From assembly GCA_949298805.1 (NCBI GenBank), contig CASFXY010000016.1, positions 1-36,755 on the forward strand: DNA of 36,755 nucleotides, written 5' to 3'. Each line of letters starts with the position of its first letter. The first letter of the stretch is position 1. This stretch comes from an uncultured bacterium. GTDB lineage: Bacteria; Cyanobacteriota; Vampirovibrionia; Gastranaerophilales; Gastranaerophilaceae. The notes beneath the pieces were generated by a model. That model searched no databases. It was not told the origin of the DNA and saw only the letters and a list, made by a program, of their open reading frames with translations. This document shows positions 24,076 through 30,704 of this stretch, piece after piece. Both the position numbers and the translations under genes were made by a program.

Positions 24076-24571
24076 TATCAATTCCTTTATTTTTTACTTT
24101 AAATACAAATGTCTTAAAAACAATAAAAGATAAAATCGCCATAGGTAAAACCATTATTGCTTGCGAAAGGTATTTGCCTACCCCCAAATTAACAAGTAAA
24201 TTCAGACAAACAAGGTTAATCGAATAAGTAAGAACATAGGACATAAAAAATCTCACTATTCTTGTATTGTCGTGGTTTTTAAAAACAATAACACCTGTTG
24301 TTTTGAAATTCCATAAAACCCCTAAAATGTATTGAATTGTGAGTGCAACATTGTGAGAAGCATGCAAGGTAACAAAAACTGCATATACACTGTAGCCGAA
24401 AGCAGTATTTAGTGCGCCGACAAAAAGAAATTTCATAAACTTTCTGTCTATTTTTCTAAAAACTCCAAAAAAAGCTTTTTGATGTATCCAATTAAAAAAT
24501 TTTGAAAGCACGGAGAGAATAAAATTCCCTACCGTGCTATTTTTAAATTTAGTTAATATATTAGTTAACAT
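24056..24571 (-). CDS. GtrA-like membrane protein
   Basis: This 171-residue protein has four hydrophobic segments in the second part. It shows the GtrA-family look: [19 protein letters not shown] near 47-65, [19 protein letters not shown], and a final [11 protein letters not shown]. GtrA proteins are thought to help move undecaprenyl-linked sugars across the membrane. An N-terminal extension of about 45 mostly basic/aromatic residues precedes the first segment. Its ATG lies inside the last codons of rplA (CATGTTAACTAA), so translation is probably coupled to rplA. The fucosyltransferase gene overlaps its end, suggesting a joint role in glycan assembly. Confidence 0.82.
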   Translation of the reverse strand: MLTNILTKFKNSTVGNFILSVLSKFFNWIHQKAFFGVFRKIDRKFMKFLFVGALNTAFGYSVYAVFVTLHASHNVALTIQYILGVLWNFKTTGVIVFKNHDNTRIVRFFMSYVLTYSINLVCLNLLVNLGVGKYLSQAIMVLPMAILSFIVFKTFVFKVKNKGIDNANNAL

Positions 24572-25286
24572 GTTCTTTTATTTCTGCAACAACGTCTTTT
24601 GGTTCAAGTTTAATAGATGGTCCCATTGTTGTTGTTAAATACATTGATTTAATATAAGTACCTTTAGCAGCAGAAGGCTTTGCTTTAATAATTGCATCAG
24701 TTAAAGTTGAAAAGTTTTTCATTAAATCATCAGTAGTAAACTTAACTTTTCCGATAGGTACGTGTATCATACCTTGTTTATCTGCACGAAATTCAACTTT
24801 ACCTGCTTTAGCATCTTTTACTGCTTTAGCTACATCAGGCGTAACCGTACCTGTTTTAGGGTTTGGCATTAAACCTTTCGGACCCAAAACACGACCAAGT
24901 TTACCTAAAGGTGCCATCATATCAGGTGTTGCGATTAAAGTATCAAATTCAAACCAACCGCCTGCAATTTTTTCGATAATTTCTTCCGCACCTGCTTCGT
25001 CAGCACCTGCTTCTTTTGCAGCTGCAGCTTTATCTGCTTTTGCAATAACACATACTCTGACTTCTTTACCAAGACCTGCGGGGAGTACTGTGGTTGAACG
25101 AATTTGTTGATCGGCATGTTTTACATCAATACCTAATCTCATGTGAGCTTCAACTGTTTCGTCAAATTTTGCCACTTCTTTTGAAATTTTTTGTAACATC
25201 TCAATTGCAGCTTTTGCGCTTGCAGGTTGAGTAAAACCTTCAAGCATTTCATTTATTTTTTGTTTTTTCTTAGTTAATTTTGTCAT
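24561..25286 (-). CDS. rplA: 50S ribosomal protein L1 (uL1)
   Basis: L1 forms the mobile stalk near the E site. I chose ATG 25286 ([10 protein letters not shown]) because GAAAGGAG lies 5 bases upstream; an ATG at 25334 in frame would translate through the intercistronic hairpin. At 241 residues it has near-normal length. Clear motifs: [23 protein letters not shown] (key part [14 protein letters not shown]) and [19 protein letters not shown]. It follows rplK, as in most bacteria. Downstream, however, come gtrA-like and GT11 genes instead of rplJ-rplL. Confidence 0.97.
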   Translation of the reverse strand: MTKLTKKKQKINEMLEGFTQPASAKAAIEMLQKISKEVAKFDETVEAHMRLGIDVKHADQQIRSTTVLPAGLGKEVRVCVIAKADKAAAAKEAGADEAGAEEIIEKIAGGWFEFDTLIATPDMMAPLGKLGRVLGPKGLMPNPKTGTVTPDVAKAVKDAKAGKVEFRADKQGMIHVPIGKVKFTTDDLMKNFSTLTDAIIKAKPSAAKGTYIKSMYLTTTMGPSIKLEPKDVVAEIKEHVN

Positions 25287-25310
25287 TTTTTCTCCTTTCG
25301 TGGTTTTAGC

Positions 25311-25325
25311 GGCAGTCAGGCTGCC
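25311..25325 (-). promoter_or_regulatory. intercistronic hairpin before rplA
   Basis: GGCAG-TCAGG-CTGCC (5-bp stem) sits between the rplK stop and the rplA ribosome binding site. On the minus strand it is followed by CTAAAACCACGAAAGGAGAAAA-type sequence, nearly identical to the segment before rplK. It may pace translation or be an L1-binding site. Confidence 0.45.
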
Positions 25326-25333
25326 TCCCATCA

Positions 25334-25771
25334 TTATTGCTCAACAGTAACACCCATTGCGCGAGCTGTACCTTCAATCATTTTAACTGCTGCTTCTAAT
25401 GAAGTTGCATTCAAATCTTCCATTTTGGTCTTTGCAATTTCTTCTACTTGAGCACGTGTTATTTGACCAACCTTTGTTTTATTTGGAACAGCAGAACCTT
25501 TTGGAAGGTTAAGTGCTTTTTTAATTAACACAGCTGCCGGAGGTGATTTTGTAACAAAGCTAAAGCTTCTGTCTTCATAAACATCGATTACAACAGGAAT
25601 AATGAAACCTGCTTGAGATGCGGTTTTTTCATTAAACTGTTTGCAAAAATCCATGATGTTAACACCTTTTTGACCCAATGCCGGACCAACCGGAGGTGAA
25701 GGATTTGCTTTACCGGCTTCAATTTGTAATTTGATTTTACCGGTTACTTTTTTGTTTGATTTTGGTGCCAT
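25334..25771 (-). CDS. rplK: 50S ribosomal protein L11 (uL11)
   Basis: L11 binds 23S rRNA at the GTPase-associated centre. It is 145 residues, near the usual ~141. The N-terminal proline-rich [20 protein letters not shown] (about 24-43) and the C-terminal RNA-binding domain ([17 protein letters not shown], then EGTARAMGV) are clear. GAAAGGAG precedes the ATG. The order nusG-rplK-rplA is the conserved one. Confidence 0.98.
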   Translation of the reverse strand: MAPKSNKKVTGKIKLQIEAGKANPSPPVGPALGQKGVNIMDFCKQFNEKTASQAGFIIPVVIDVYEDRSFSFVTKSPPAAVLIKKALNLPKGSAVPNKTKVGQITRAQVEEIAKTKMEDLNATSLEAAVKMIEGTARAMGVTVEQ

Positions 25772-25797
25772 TATTTTCTCCTTTCGTGGTAATAGCA

Positions 25798-25812
25798 GGT
25801 AGTTTAACTACC
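25798..25812 (-). promoter_or_regulatory. intercistronic hairpin before rplK
   Basis: GGTAGTTTAACTACC (palindromic, up to 7 bp) lies between the nusG stop and the rplK ribosome binding site. It is followed on the minus strand by TGCTATTACCACGAAAGGAG, matching the module before rplA. The hairpin sequences differ while the flanks match. Confidence 0.45.
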
Positions 25813-25827
25813 CTTCCACATTTATTA

Positions 25828-26448
25828 TTATACTTTTTGAATTTGCTTATACTCCAATTCCACAGGGGTTTCGCGTCCAAAAATTGAAACATTGGCTCGC
25901 AGTTTTGATTTATCAGGATAAACTTCAGTAATGTCTCCGATAAATTCGGCAAATGGACCTGAAACAATTCTGACTTTATCACCAACTTTAACATCAAGTT
26001 CAATTTTAGGAGTCTGTGTTTGACCTCTGTGAATAATCTTTTTAATTTCCGAATCTTTTGCAGGAATTGGCTTTTTGGATGAACCTACAAATTTGGTTAC
26101 ACCGGCAGTGTGACGAACAACATACCAAGAATCATCATCCATAATCATTTCAACCAAAACATACCCCGGGAAGATTTTTTCTTCTTTTTCGGATTTCTTA
26201 CCGCCTTTAACCTGAGTAATTGTTTTTTGCGGAACCTCTACTCGAAATATCTTTTCAGACATATTCATATACTCAATGCGCTTTTCAAGGTTGACTTTAA
26301 CCTTGTTTTCATGCCCTGAATATGTATGAACAACATACCAGCGTTTTTTTGGCGCCTTATCTGTTTTCAAAGGCTCTTCTTTTTTGTCTTGAACTACACT
26401 TTCTTGTTCTTCTAAATTTTCCAGATTTTTTTCTTCTTTTTTATCCAT
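25828..26448 (-). CDS. nusG: transcription termination/antitermination protein NusG
   Basis: NusG links RNA polymerase to Rho or the ribosome. The NGN domain begins at about residue 36 (RWYVVHTYSGHENKV) and includes KIFPGYVLVEM and RHTAGVTKFVGS. The C-terminal KOW domain has GDKVRIVSGPFAEFIGDI. The first ~34 residues are an added charged stretch (Glu/Lys-rich), so the protein is 206 rather than ~180 residues. It lies between secE and rplK as usual. Confidence 0.97.
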   Translation of the reverse strand: MDKKEEKNLENLEEQESVVQDKKEEPLKTDKAPKKRWYVVHTYSGHENKVKVNLEKRIEYMNMSEKIFRVEVPQKTITQVKGGKKSEKEEKIFPGYVLVEMIMDDDSWYVVRHTAGVTKFVGSSKKPIPAKDSEIKKIIHRGQTQTPKIELDVKVGDKVRIVSGPFAEFIGDITEVYPDKSKLRANVSIFGRETPVELEYKQIQKV

Positions 26449-26480
26449 GATTTACCTTATTTAGTTAGTTATCTTAAACC

Positions 26481-26711
26481 TTAGTGGGGCAAAAGACCCA
26501 ATATGCTTTTAAAAATAATATCCATTAAATAGACAATTATTGTAAATGCAATAACAACAAAAAGTACGACTCCCGTTTCAAATATTATTTGATTTTTTTG
26601 AGGCCAAGAAACCTTGCCCCATTCTGCTTTTACACCCTTAAAATATGAAATAAAATCTTCTTTAAAGGATTTATTTTGTTCGTTCGTATGTTTTTGAGTG
26701 TTATTTGCCAT
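26481..26711 (-). CDS. secE: preprotein translocase subunit SecE
   Basis: SecE stabilises SecY in the Sec translocon. The 76-residue single-helix form is seen: MANNTQKHTNEQNKSFKED, the conserved amphipathic YFKGVKAEWGKVSWPQK (about 24-40) and one membrane helix (about 46-65, GVVLFVVIAFTIIVYLMDII). The ATG at 26711 has AAAGGAAAATT upstream. The same frame continues upstream through tRNA-derived repeats to 27128, but that extension is not protein-like. nusG follows. Confidence 0.95.
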   Translation of the reverse strand: MANNTQKHTNEQNKSFKEDFISYFKGVKAEWGKVSWPQKNQIIFETGVVLFVVIAFTIIVYLMDIIFKSILGLLPH

Positions 26712-26794
26712 AATTTTCCTTTTTGCTTTGGATTGATTTAGTTTTATGAGTGTTATTTGCCGGATTGCACTTTGTAATCTTGAAGTCCCTTCGG

Positions 26795-26958
26795 CATGTG
26801 CTTTTGCACAGATACCGAAACCGTTGTTTAGTCGGACCCTGTGGACTTGAAGTCCCTTCGACATGTGCTTTTGCACAGATACCGAAACCGTTGTAAAATC
26901 GCGCCCTGAAGGACTCGAACCCTCGACATGTGCTTTTGCACAGATACCGAAACCGTTG
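26795..26958 (-). repeat. three copies of a ~65-bp unit containing tRNA-Trp 3'-half sequence
   Basis: A 32-base core is identical at 26795-26826, 26862-26893 and 26927-26958 (period 67 then 65). It contains GTGCTTTTGCAC, a small hairpin. Between cores lies sequence equal or related to the tRNA-Trp 3' half. 26862-26929 is repeated exactly at 26927-26994, so it includes a perfect copy of the tRNA's T arm and acceptor 3' strand (26900-26929 equals 26965-26994). The two outer inter-core segments are decayed versions (GGACTTGAAGTCC instead of GGACTCGAACCC). Confidence 0.9.
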
Positions 26959-26964
26959 TAAAAT

Positions 26965-27037
26965 CGCGCCCTGAAGGACTCGAACCCTCGACATCCGGTT
27001 TTGGAGACCGACGTTCTACCAACTGAACTAAGGACGC
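26965..27037 (-). tRNA. tRNA-Trp (CCA anticodon)
   Basis: The 73-base minus-strand gene starts GCGTCCT and ends AGGGCGC plus discriminator G; the acceptor pairs over 7 bp with one G-U. The D arm reads GTTCAGTTGGTAGAAC. The anticodon loop is CTCCAAA with CCA as anticodon. The T arm GAGGGTTCGAGTCCTTC gives the usual TTCGA. 3' CCA is not encoded. It lies between rpmG and secE, a common location for tRNA-Trp. A promoter with TTGACA is directly upstream. Confidence 0.97.
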
Positions 27038-27041
27038 AACT

Positions 27042-27070
27042 TTGATACAGTTTGAATATTAATTTGTCAA
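27042..27070 (-). promoter_or_regulatory. promoter of tRNA-Trp
   Basis: On the minus strand TTGACA (27070-27065) is followed after 17 bases by TATCAA (27047-27042), with TG just before the -10. The predicted start is within a few bases of the tRNA 5' end. Confidence 0.6.
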
Positions 27071-27073
27071 CCC

Positions 27074-27136
27074 GTTCAGTTGGTAGAACATATTTTGAAC
27101 TAACGCAGCCCCGACGGTCTGCTCGCAACTGAACTA
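27074..27136. repeat. fragments of the tRNA-Trp 5' half in both orientations
   Basis: GTTCAGTTGGTAGAAC at 27074-27089 (plus) is a perfect 16-base inverted copy of the tRNA D arm at 27013-27028. CAACTGAACTA at 27126-27136 is a direct copy of tRNA bases 27020-27030. TGAACTAACGCAGC near 27095 resembles the tRNA's 5' end on the same strand. The region separates rpmG from the tRNA promoter. Confidence 0.75.
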
Positions 27137-27145
27137 ATTGTTTAA

Positions 27146-27313
27146 CTATTTAGTTTCCTTGTGAGTAGTATGTCTTTGGCATCTTGGGCAATATTTGCTC
27201 AGTTCCATTCTTTCTTTTAAGGTTTTTTTATTCTTTGTGGTTGTATAATTCCTTTCTTTGCATTCCTCACATGCCAATACAACCATTTTGTCATTTTTGC
27301 CTTTTATTCCCAT
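27146..27313 (-). CDS. rpmG: 50S ribosomal protein L33 (bL33)
   Basis: A short 55-codon gene on the minus strand: [20 protein letters not shown]..., ending TTHKETK. The two CxxC pairs (CEEC at 15-18 and CPRC at 42-45) form the zinc ribbon of the Zn-binding L33 form. NYTTTKNKK and ELSKYCPRC are typical. AAAGGAG lies 5 bases before the ATG. Its position ahead of tRNA-Trp and secE fits the conserved rpmG-secE-nusG order. Confidence 0.95.
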   Translation of the reverse strand: MGIKGKNDKMVVLACEECKERNYTTTKNKKTLKERMELSKYCPRCQRHTTHKETK

Positions 27314-27353
27314 TTTATCTCCTTTGCATGACAGGGTGTAATTATCTTCTAAT

Positions 27354-27386
27354 TAATAGAATGTCCTAAATCGGGACATTCTATTA
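27354..27386 (-). terminator. 13-bp hairpin between pilT and rpmG
   Basis: TAATAGAATGTCC at 27354-27366 pairs with GGACATTCTATTA at 27374-27386 around a 7-base loop. It probably ends the pilT transcript, but no U-run follows. It resembles the hairpin at 824-859, which also lies just upstream of a ribosomal protein gene. Confidence 0.5.
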
Positions 27387-27446
27387 CAATTTTATTAACT
27401 TTATATAATTATTCTAACAAGAACAAGTTTTTATGCAAACTTTTTT

Positions 27447-28553
27447 TTATTGCCCTAAACTCATCCTTGCACTTTTTAATCCTACAGAGCCAATCATACG
27501 CTTTAATTCTTCTACATATTGGGACTTTGCAAGTGCATCTTCTTTTGTGATTAATTTTTGTTTATATAAATCACTTAATGCCATTTCGAGTGTTTGCATA
27601 CCGACTCCCGAACCTGTCTGAATAGCAGAATATATTTGAGCTGTTTTTTGTTCGCGCACAAGGTTAGAAATTGCACTATTTACAATCATTATCTCTTGTG
27701 CCATAACACGTCCTTTTTTTGTAACTCCGTCAGGTGAAAGTTTCGGCAAAAGAGTTTGAGAAAATACTGCTATTAAACTGTTGGAAAGCTGTAAACGTAT
27801 CTGCTGTTGTTGTCCTTGCGGAAAAACATCTATAATACGGTCAATTGTTTGAGAAGCTGAAGCAGTATGCAATGTACCCATGACAAGGTGACCTGTTTCA
27901 GCTGCGGTAAGCGCAAGACCTATGGTTTCAAGGTCCCTCATCTCACCTACAAGTATAACATCAGGGTCTTCACGCAGCGCCGAACGAAGCGCATTTGCAG
28001 TAGAGCGCGTATCTTGTCCGAGCTCTCTTTGATGAACTATACTCTTTTTGGAAGTATGAATATATTCAATTGGGTCTTCTATTGTTAAAATGTGCTCAGT
28101 GCGATTAGAATTAATATAATCAACCATCGCAGCAAGAGTTGTAGACTTACCTGAGCCGGTAGGACCTGTAACTAAAATCAAACCACGAGGTTTTTGTGCA
28201 ATTGTTTTTACAATATCCGGTAAACCAAGTTCGTCACAACTAGGAGGTTCTGAATTAATTACGCGGAATGCAGCAGCATAATTACCTTTATCTCTATATA
28301 CATTAACCCTGAATCGACCTACACCATGTAACCCATAGCCAAAATCAAGTTCCCAATTTTGCTCGAGTTGACGCCTTTGTTCATTTGTTAAAATCGGAAA
28401 AACAATTGTTTCTACGTCCTCACCCGATAAAACAGGCAAATTTGTTCTGACAAGTTCACCATCAATACGCAATACCGGTGGTAATTCTGCAGAGATGTGC
28501 AAATCACTTGCTTTTTTGGAAACTGTTAATTCAAGTATTTCTTCTATCAGCAT
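27447..28553 (-). CDS. pilT: type IV pilus retraction ATPase PilT
   Basis: PilT is the hexameric ATPase that depolymerises type IV pili and drives twitching. The 368 residues include a PAS-like N-terminal part (SDLHISAELPPVLRIDGEL) and Walker A GPTGSGKST at 130-138. ASP box TIEDPIEYIH, Walker B DPDVILVGEMRD (about 198-209) and the His box TGHLVMGTLHT follow. All catalytic motifs are intact. GGAG lies 9-10 bases before the ATG. It is transcribed alone; other pilus genes are not adjacent, except a prepilin-like gene starting at 36621. Confidence 0.96.
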   Translation of the reverse strand: MLIEEILELTVSKKASDLHISAELPPVLRIDGELVRTNLPVLSGEDVETIVFPILTNEQRRQLEQNWELDFGYGLHGVGRFRVNVYRDKGNYAAAFRVINSEPPSCDELGLPDIVKTIAQKPRGLILVTGPTGSGKSTTLAAMVDYINSNRTEHILTIEDPIEYIHTSKKSIVHQRELGQDTRSTANALRSALREDPDVILVGEMRDLETIGLALTAAETGHLVMGTLHTASASQTIDRIIDVFPQGQQQQIRLQLSNSLIAVFSQTLLPKLSPDGVTKKGRVMAQEIMIVNSAISNLVREQKTAQIYSAIQTGSGVGMQTLEMALSDLYKQKLITKEDALAKSQYVEELKRMIGSVGLKSARMSLGQ

Positions 28554-28580
28554 AATAACTAACTCCAGTTTATAATAACA

Positions 28581-28609
28581 ATATTACACATATTAAAACC
28601 AATTGTAAA
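28581..28609 (-). promoter_or_regulatory. pilT promoter
   Basis: On the minus strand TTTACA (28609-28604), 17 bases, then TAATAT (28586-28581), with TGTG before the -10. It lies 28 bases ahead of the pilT ATG. Confidence 0.55.
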
Positions 28610-28733
28610 GAAAATTAATATTTTAAATTGTACCAAAACTACACTTAATCAAAAAACATACAGAATAAGGCACATAAAAAAACACTAAATTTTTTTTAGT
28701 CATAAAGTGTCAAAAATACCATAAACAAAGGGG

Positions 28734-28762
28734 TTGCAGCTTTTGTAAATATGTGTTACAAT
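28734..28762 (+). promoter_or_regulatory. promoter of the phosphodiester glycosidase gene
   Basis: TTGCAG at 28734-28739, 17 bases, then TACAAT at 28757-28762, preceded by TGT (extended -10). It lies 38 bases before the ATG at 28800. Confidence 0.65.
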
Positions 28763-28799
28763 AGTAGTAGATAGAGAAAGCAAACAGACGGAGCAAAAA

Positions 28800-30116
28800 A
28801 TGAGCGCGGCAGAAATAACGACCTGTGTCAATTGCACGTCGGGACAAACGGTCCATATAAAGGAAAAAGTCCCGCCGGCCACGCTCAAAACTATAATTTT
28901 GGCCACAATAGTAACACTATGTATAACTGTAACATCGGGTGTCTGCTCTAAAGCTTTAAGTTCGAGCCACCCGATTTTTATTGAAGAAAATCAATCAAAT
29001 GAAGAAAAAATAGCATACATTTCGCCAATACAAAAAGAGGTATTAAACAGAGAAAATTTTGTCAGGAGAATTAACAAAAAATATCCCGCAAAAAATATAA
29101 CATTCCCTACTTATGGCATTGCGCACATTAAATTAACAAAATACATCAATCAAAGACCGATAAAAATTAACATCGTAGAAATTGACAAAAGTGCAAATAA
29201 TTTACTCAATATAAAACCTGAAACAGCAGGCACAAAACTTAATTCCCGCGCACAAATAAGAACAATAGCGCAAAAAAATAATTCAATAGTTGCAATAAAT
29301 GCGGGATATTTTAAACCGCAAACAGGTGTTCCTTTGGGCGCACTTGTAATAGACGGGCAAGTTCTTACAGGACCGATTTACAACAGAGTAGGCATCGGTA
29401 TAATTGAAGAAAAAAATCAAACCCGCTTTGTTATGGACAAAGTAGCAATGGATATAACAATTAAATCAAATAAATCAATTATTAAAGCAGATAACATAAA
29501 TCAACCCAGAATGTTGAGCACATATACAATAATCTACACCCCACACTGGGGAAATATGTCGCCATTTGCACCAAAATATGGAAAAGTTGCCGCAGTATCA
29601 AACGGAAAAATAATAGCAATGAGCGCAAATCAAATTGCAATTCCTAAGGACGGCTTTGTAATAAGCGCACCCGCAAAAATACTTGACAAATTAGCACAAG
29701 AAAGGAATATAACTTATGACATAAAATTAAATGAAACTTTTAAAAATGCCGACCATATAATAGGTGCAGGTCCTTATCTTGTTAAAAACGGAGAAGTATA
29801 TGTAGATGTTACAGAACAAAAATTTGCATCAATTACCGGCAGAAACCCGCGCTCTGCCATTGGGTACAATGACAAAAACGAACTTATAATTGTAACAATT
29901 GACGGACGCGAAGAAAGTTCGGTCGGTGTAACATTAACCCAACTTGCCTACATTATGAAAGGTCTTGGCTGTACTTACGCAATGAACTTTGACGGAGGAG
30001 GCTCAAGCGTTATTTATGTAAACGGCAAAATTACAAACTCGCCTGCACAAACGGGCGGCATAAGTATTTCCAATGCACTCACCATTTTTGAGACAGTACA
30101 AGAATCGCAAACTTAA
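28800..30116 (+). CDS. phosphodiester glycosidase (NAGPA-domain) family protein, membrane-anchored
   Basis: The C-terminal ~300 residues carry the pattern of the phosphodiester-glycosidase (NAGPA/DUF2233) domain: VAINAGYFKPQTGVPLGALV near 162-181, GRNPRSAIGYNDKNELIIV near 346-364 and MNFDGGGSSVIYVNGK near 396-411. Family members act on sugar-phosphodiester links, mostly outside the cytoplasm. The N-terminus has two Cys (CVNC at 9-12) and one membrane segment (about 32-50, IILATIVTLCITVTSGV). GGAG precedes the ATG. Its stop overlaps that of the convergent methyltransferase gene by 4 bases. Confidence 0.85.
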   Translation: MSAAEITTCVNCTSGQTVHIKEKVPPATLKTIILATIVTLCITVTSGVCSKALSSSHPIFIEENQSNEEKIAYISPIQKEVLNRENFVRRINKKYPAKNITFPTYGIAHIKLTKYINQRPIKINIVEIDKSANNLLNIKPETAGTKLNSRAQIRTIAQKNNSIVAINAGYFKPQTGVPLGALVIDGQVLTGPIYNRVGIGIIEEKNQTRFVMDKVAMDITIKSNKSIIKADNINQPRMLSTYTIIYTPHWGNMSPFAPKYGKVAAVSNGKIIAMSANQIAIPKDGFVISAPAKILDKLAQERNITYDIKLNETFKNADHIIGAGPYLVKNGEVYVDVTEQKFASITGRNPRSAIGYNDKNELIIVTIDGREESSVGVTLTQLAYIMKGLGCTYAMNFDGGGSSVIYVNGKITNSPAQTGGISISNALTIFETVQESQT

Positions 30117-30703
30117 ACTTTTAATGAAACAAAAAGCCCTGCCTCAAAATTTAACATTTGATTTTGATAAGCGGGATGTTCAATTAATGCTTTTAAATAC
30201 GGCTCGACTTTTTTAGCGTGTGAAATTGTGTTATCAGCGGCAATTAATCCGCCGGTTTTTAAAATGGGGTCTATTTTATGAAAATATTCAATATATTCAA
30301 GTTTATTGGCATCGATGAAAATGAAATCAAAAGGCTCGCGCAAGCCTTGTTTAACTTCGCAACTCATTTCATCTAACAGCAAAAGAGCAGAGCCGAGTTT
30401 TGTTTCTATAACATCATCAACATTGCAAAGTTTAAAATTTTCCTTTGCAATAGATTGCCTTTTATCCCAAAATTCAATAGTTGTAAGCTTACCTCCTGTA
30501 TGCCTTAGTGCATCTGCAAGCCAAATAGCACTGTAGCCGTTTGAAGTTCCTATTTCAAGAGCATTTTTTGAATTATGAATTTTTACCAGCATATTTAAAA
30601 AATTTGCCGTATCCCTGTCTATATTCCAAAATTCCTTTTGTGTCTTTTCCAAGCCCAAAAGAATTTTTTGCGCATTTGTATGAAATTCTTTCAAAACTTG
30701 CAT
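30113..30703 (-). CDS. O-methyltransferase, SAM-dependent (CCoAOMT-like)
   Basis: The 196-residue protein is a Rossmann-fold methyltransferase with the SAM motif ALEIGTSNGYSAIWLA (about 46-61), acidic LTTIEFW, FDFIFIDANKLEYIEYF (metal/active-site Asp region) and GGLIAADNTI. The pattern matches the small bacterial O-methyltransferases related to catechol and caffeoyl-CoA enzymes. The substrate is unknown. It starts just after the beta-propeller gene on the same strand, so the two are probably co-transcribed. Confidence 0.87.
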   Translation of the reverse strand: MQVLKEFHTNAQKILLGLEKTQKEFWNIDRDTANFLNMLVKIHNSKNALEIGTSNGYSAIWLADALRHTGGKLTTIEFWDKRQSIAKENFKLCNVDDVIETKLGSALLLLDEMSCEVKQGLREPFDFIFIDANKLEYIEYFHKIDPILKTGGLIAADNTISHAKKVEPYLKALIEHPAYQNQMLNFEAGLFVSLKV

Positions 30704-30704
30704 T

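Noticed and set aside
26795-26958. Three regularly spaced identical repeats as a CRISPR array
   Set aside because: The spacers are related to each other and to tRNA-Trp, there are only three repeats, and no cas gene is near.
26862-26994. tRNA 3' end duplication as the border of an integrated element
   Set aside because: The copies are only 65 bases apart with no integrase or cargo, so no element is present now; kept only as a finding about a hot spot.
26712-27128. Long minus-strand reading frame in front of secE, and overlapping frames containing VEGSSPSG/CRGFESFRA
   Set aside because: These are readings of tRNA-Trp and its repeated 3'-half copies, a well-known source of false proteins. secE has a good ATG and ribosome binding site at 26711.
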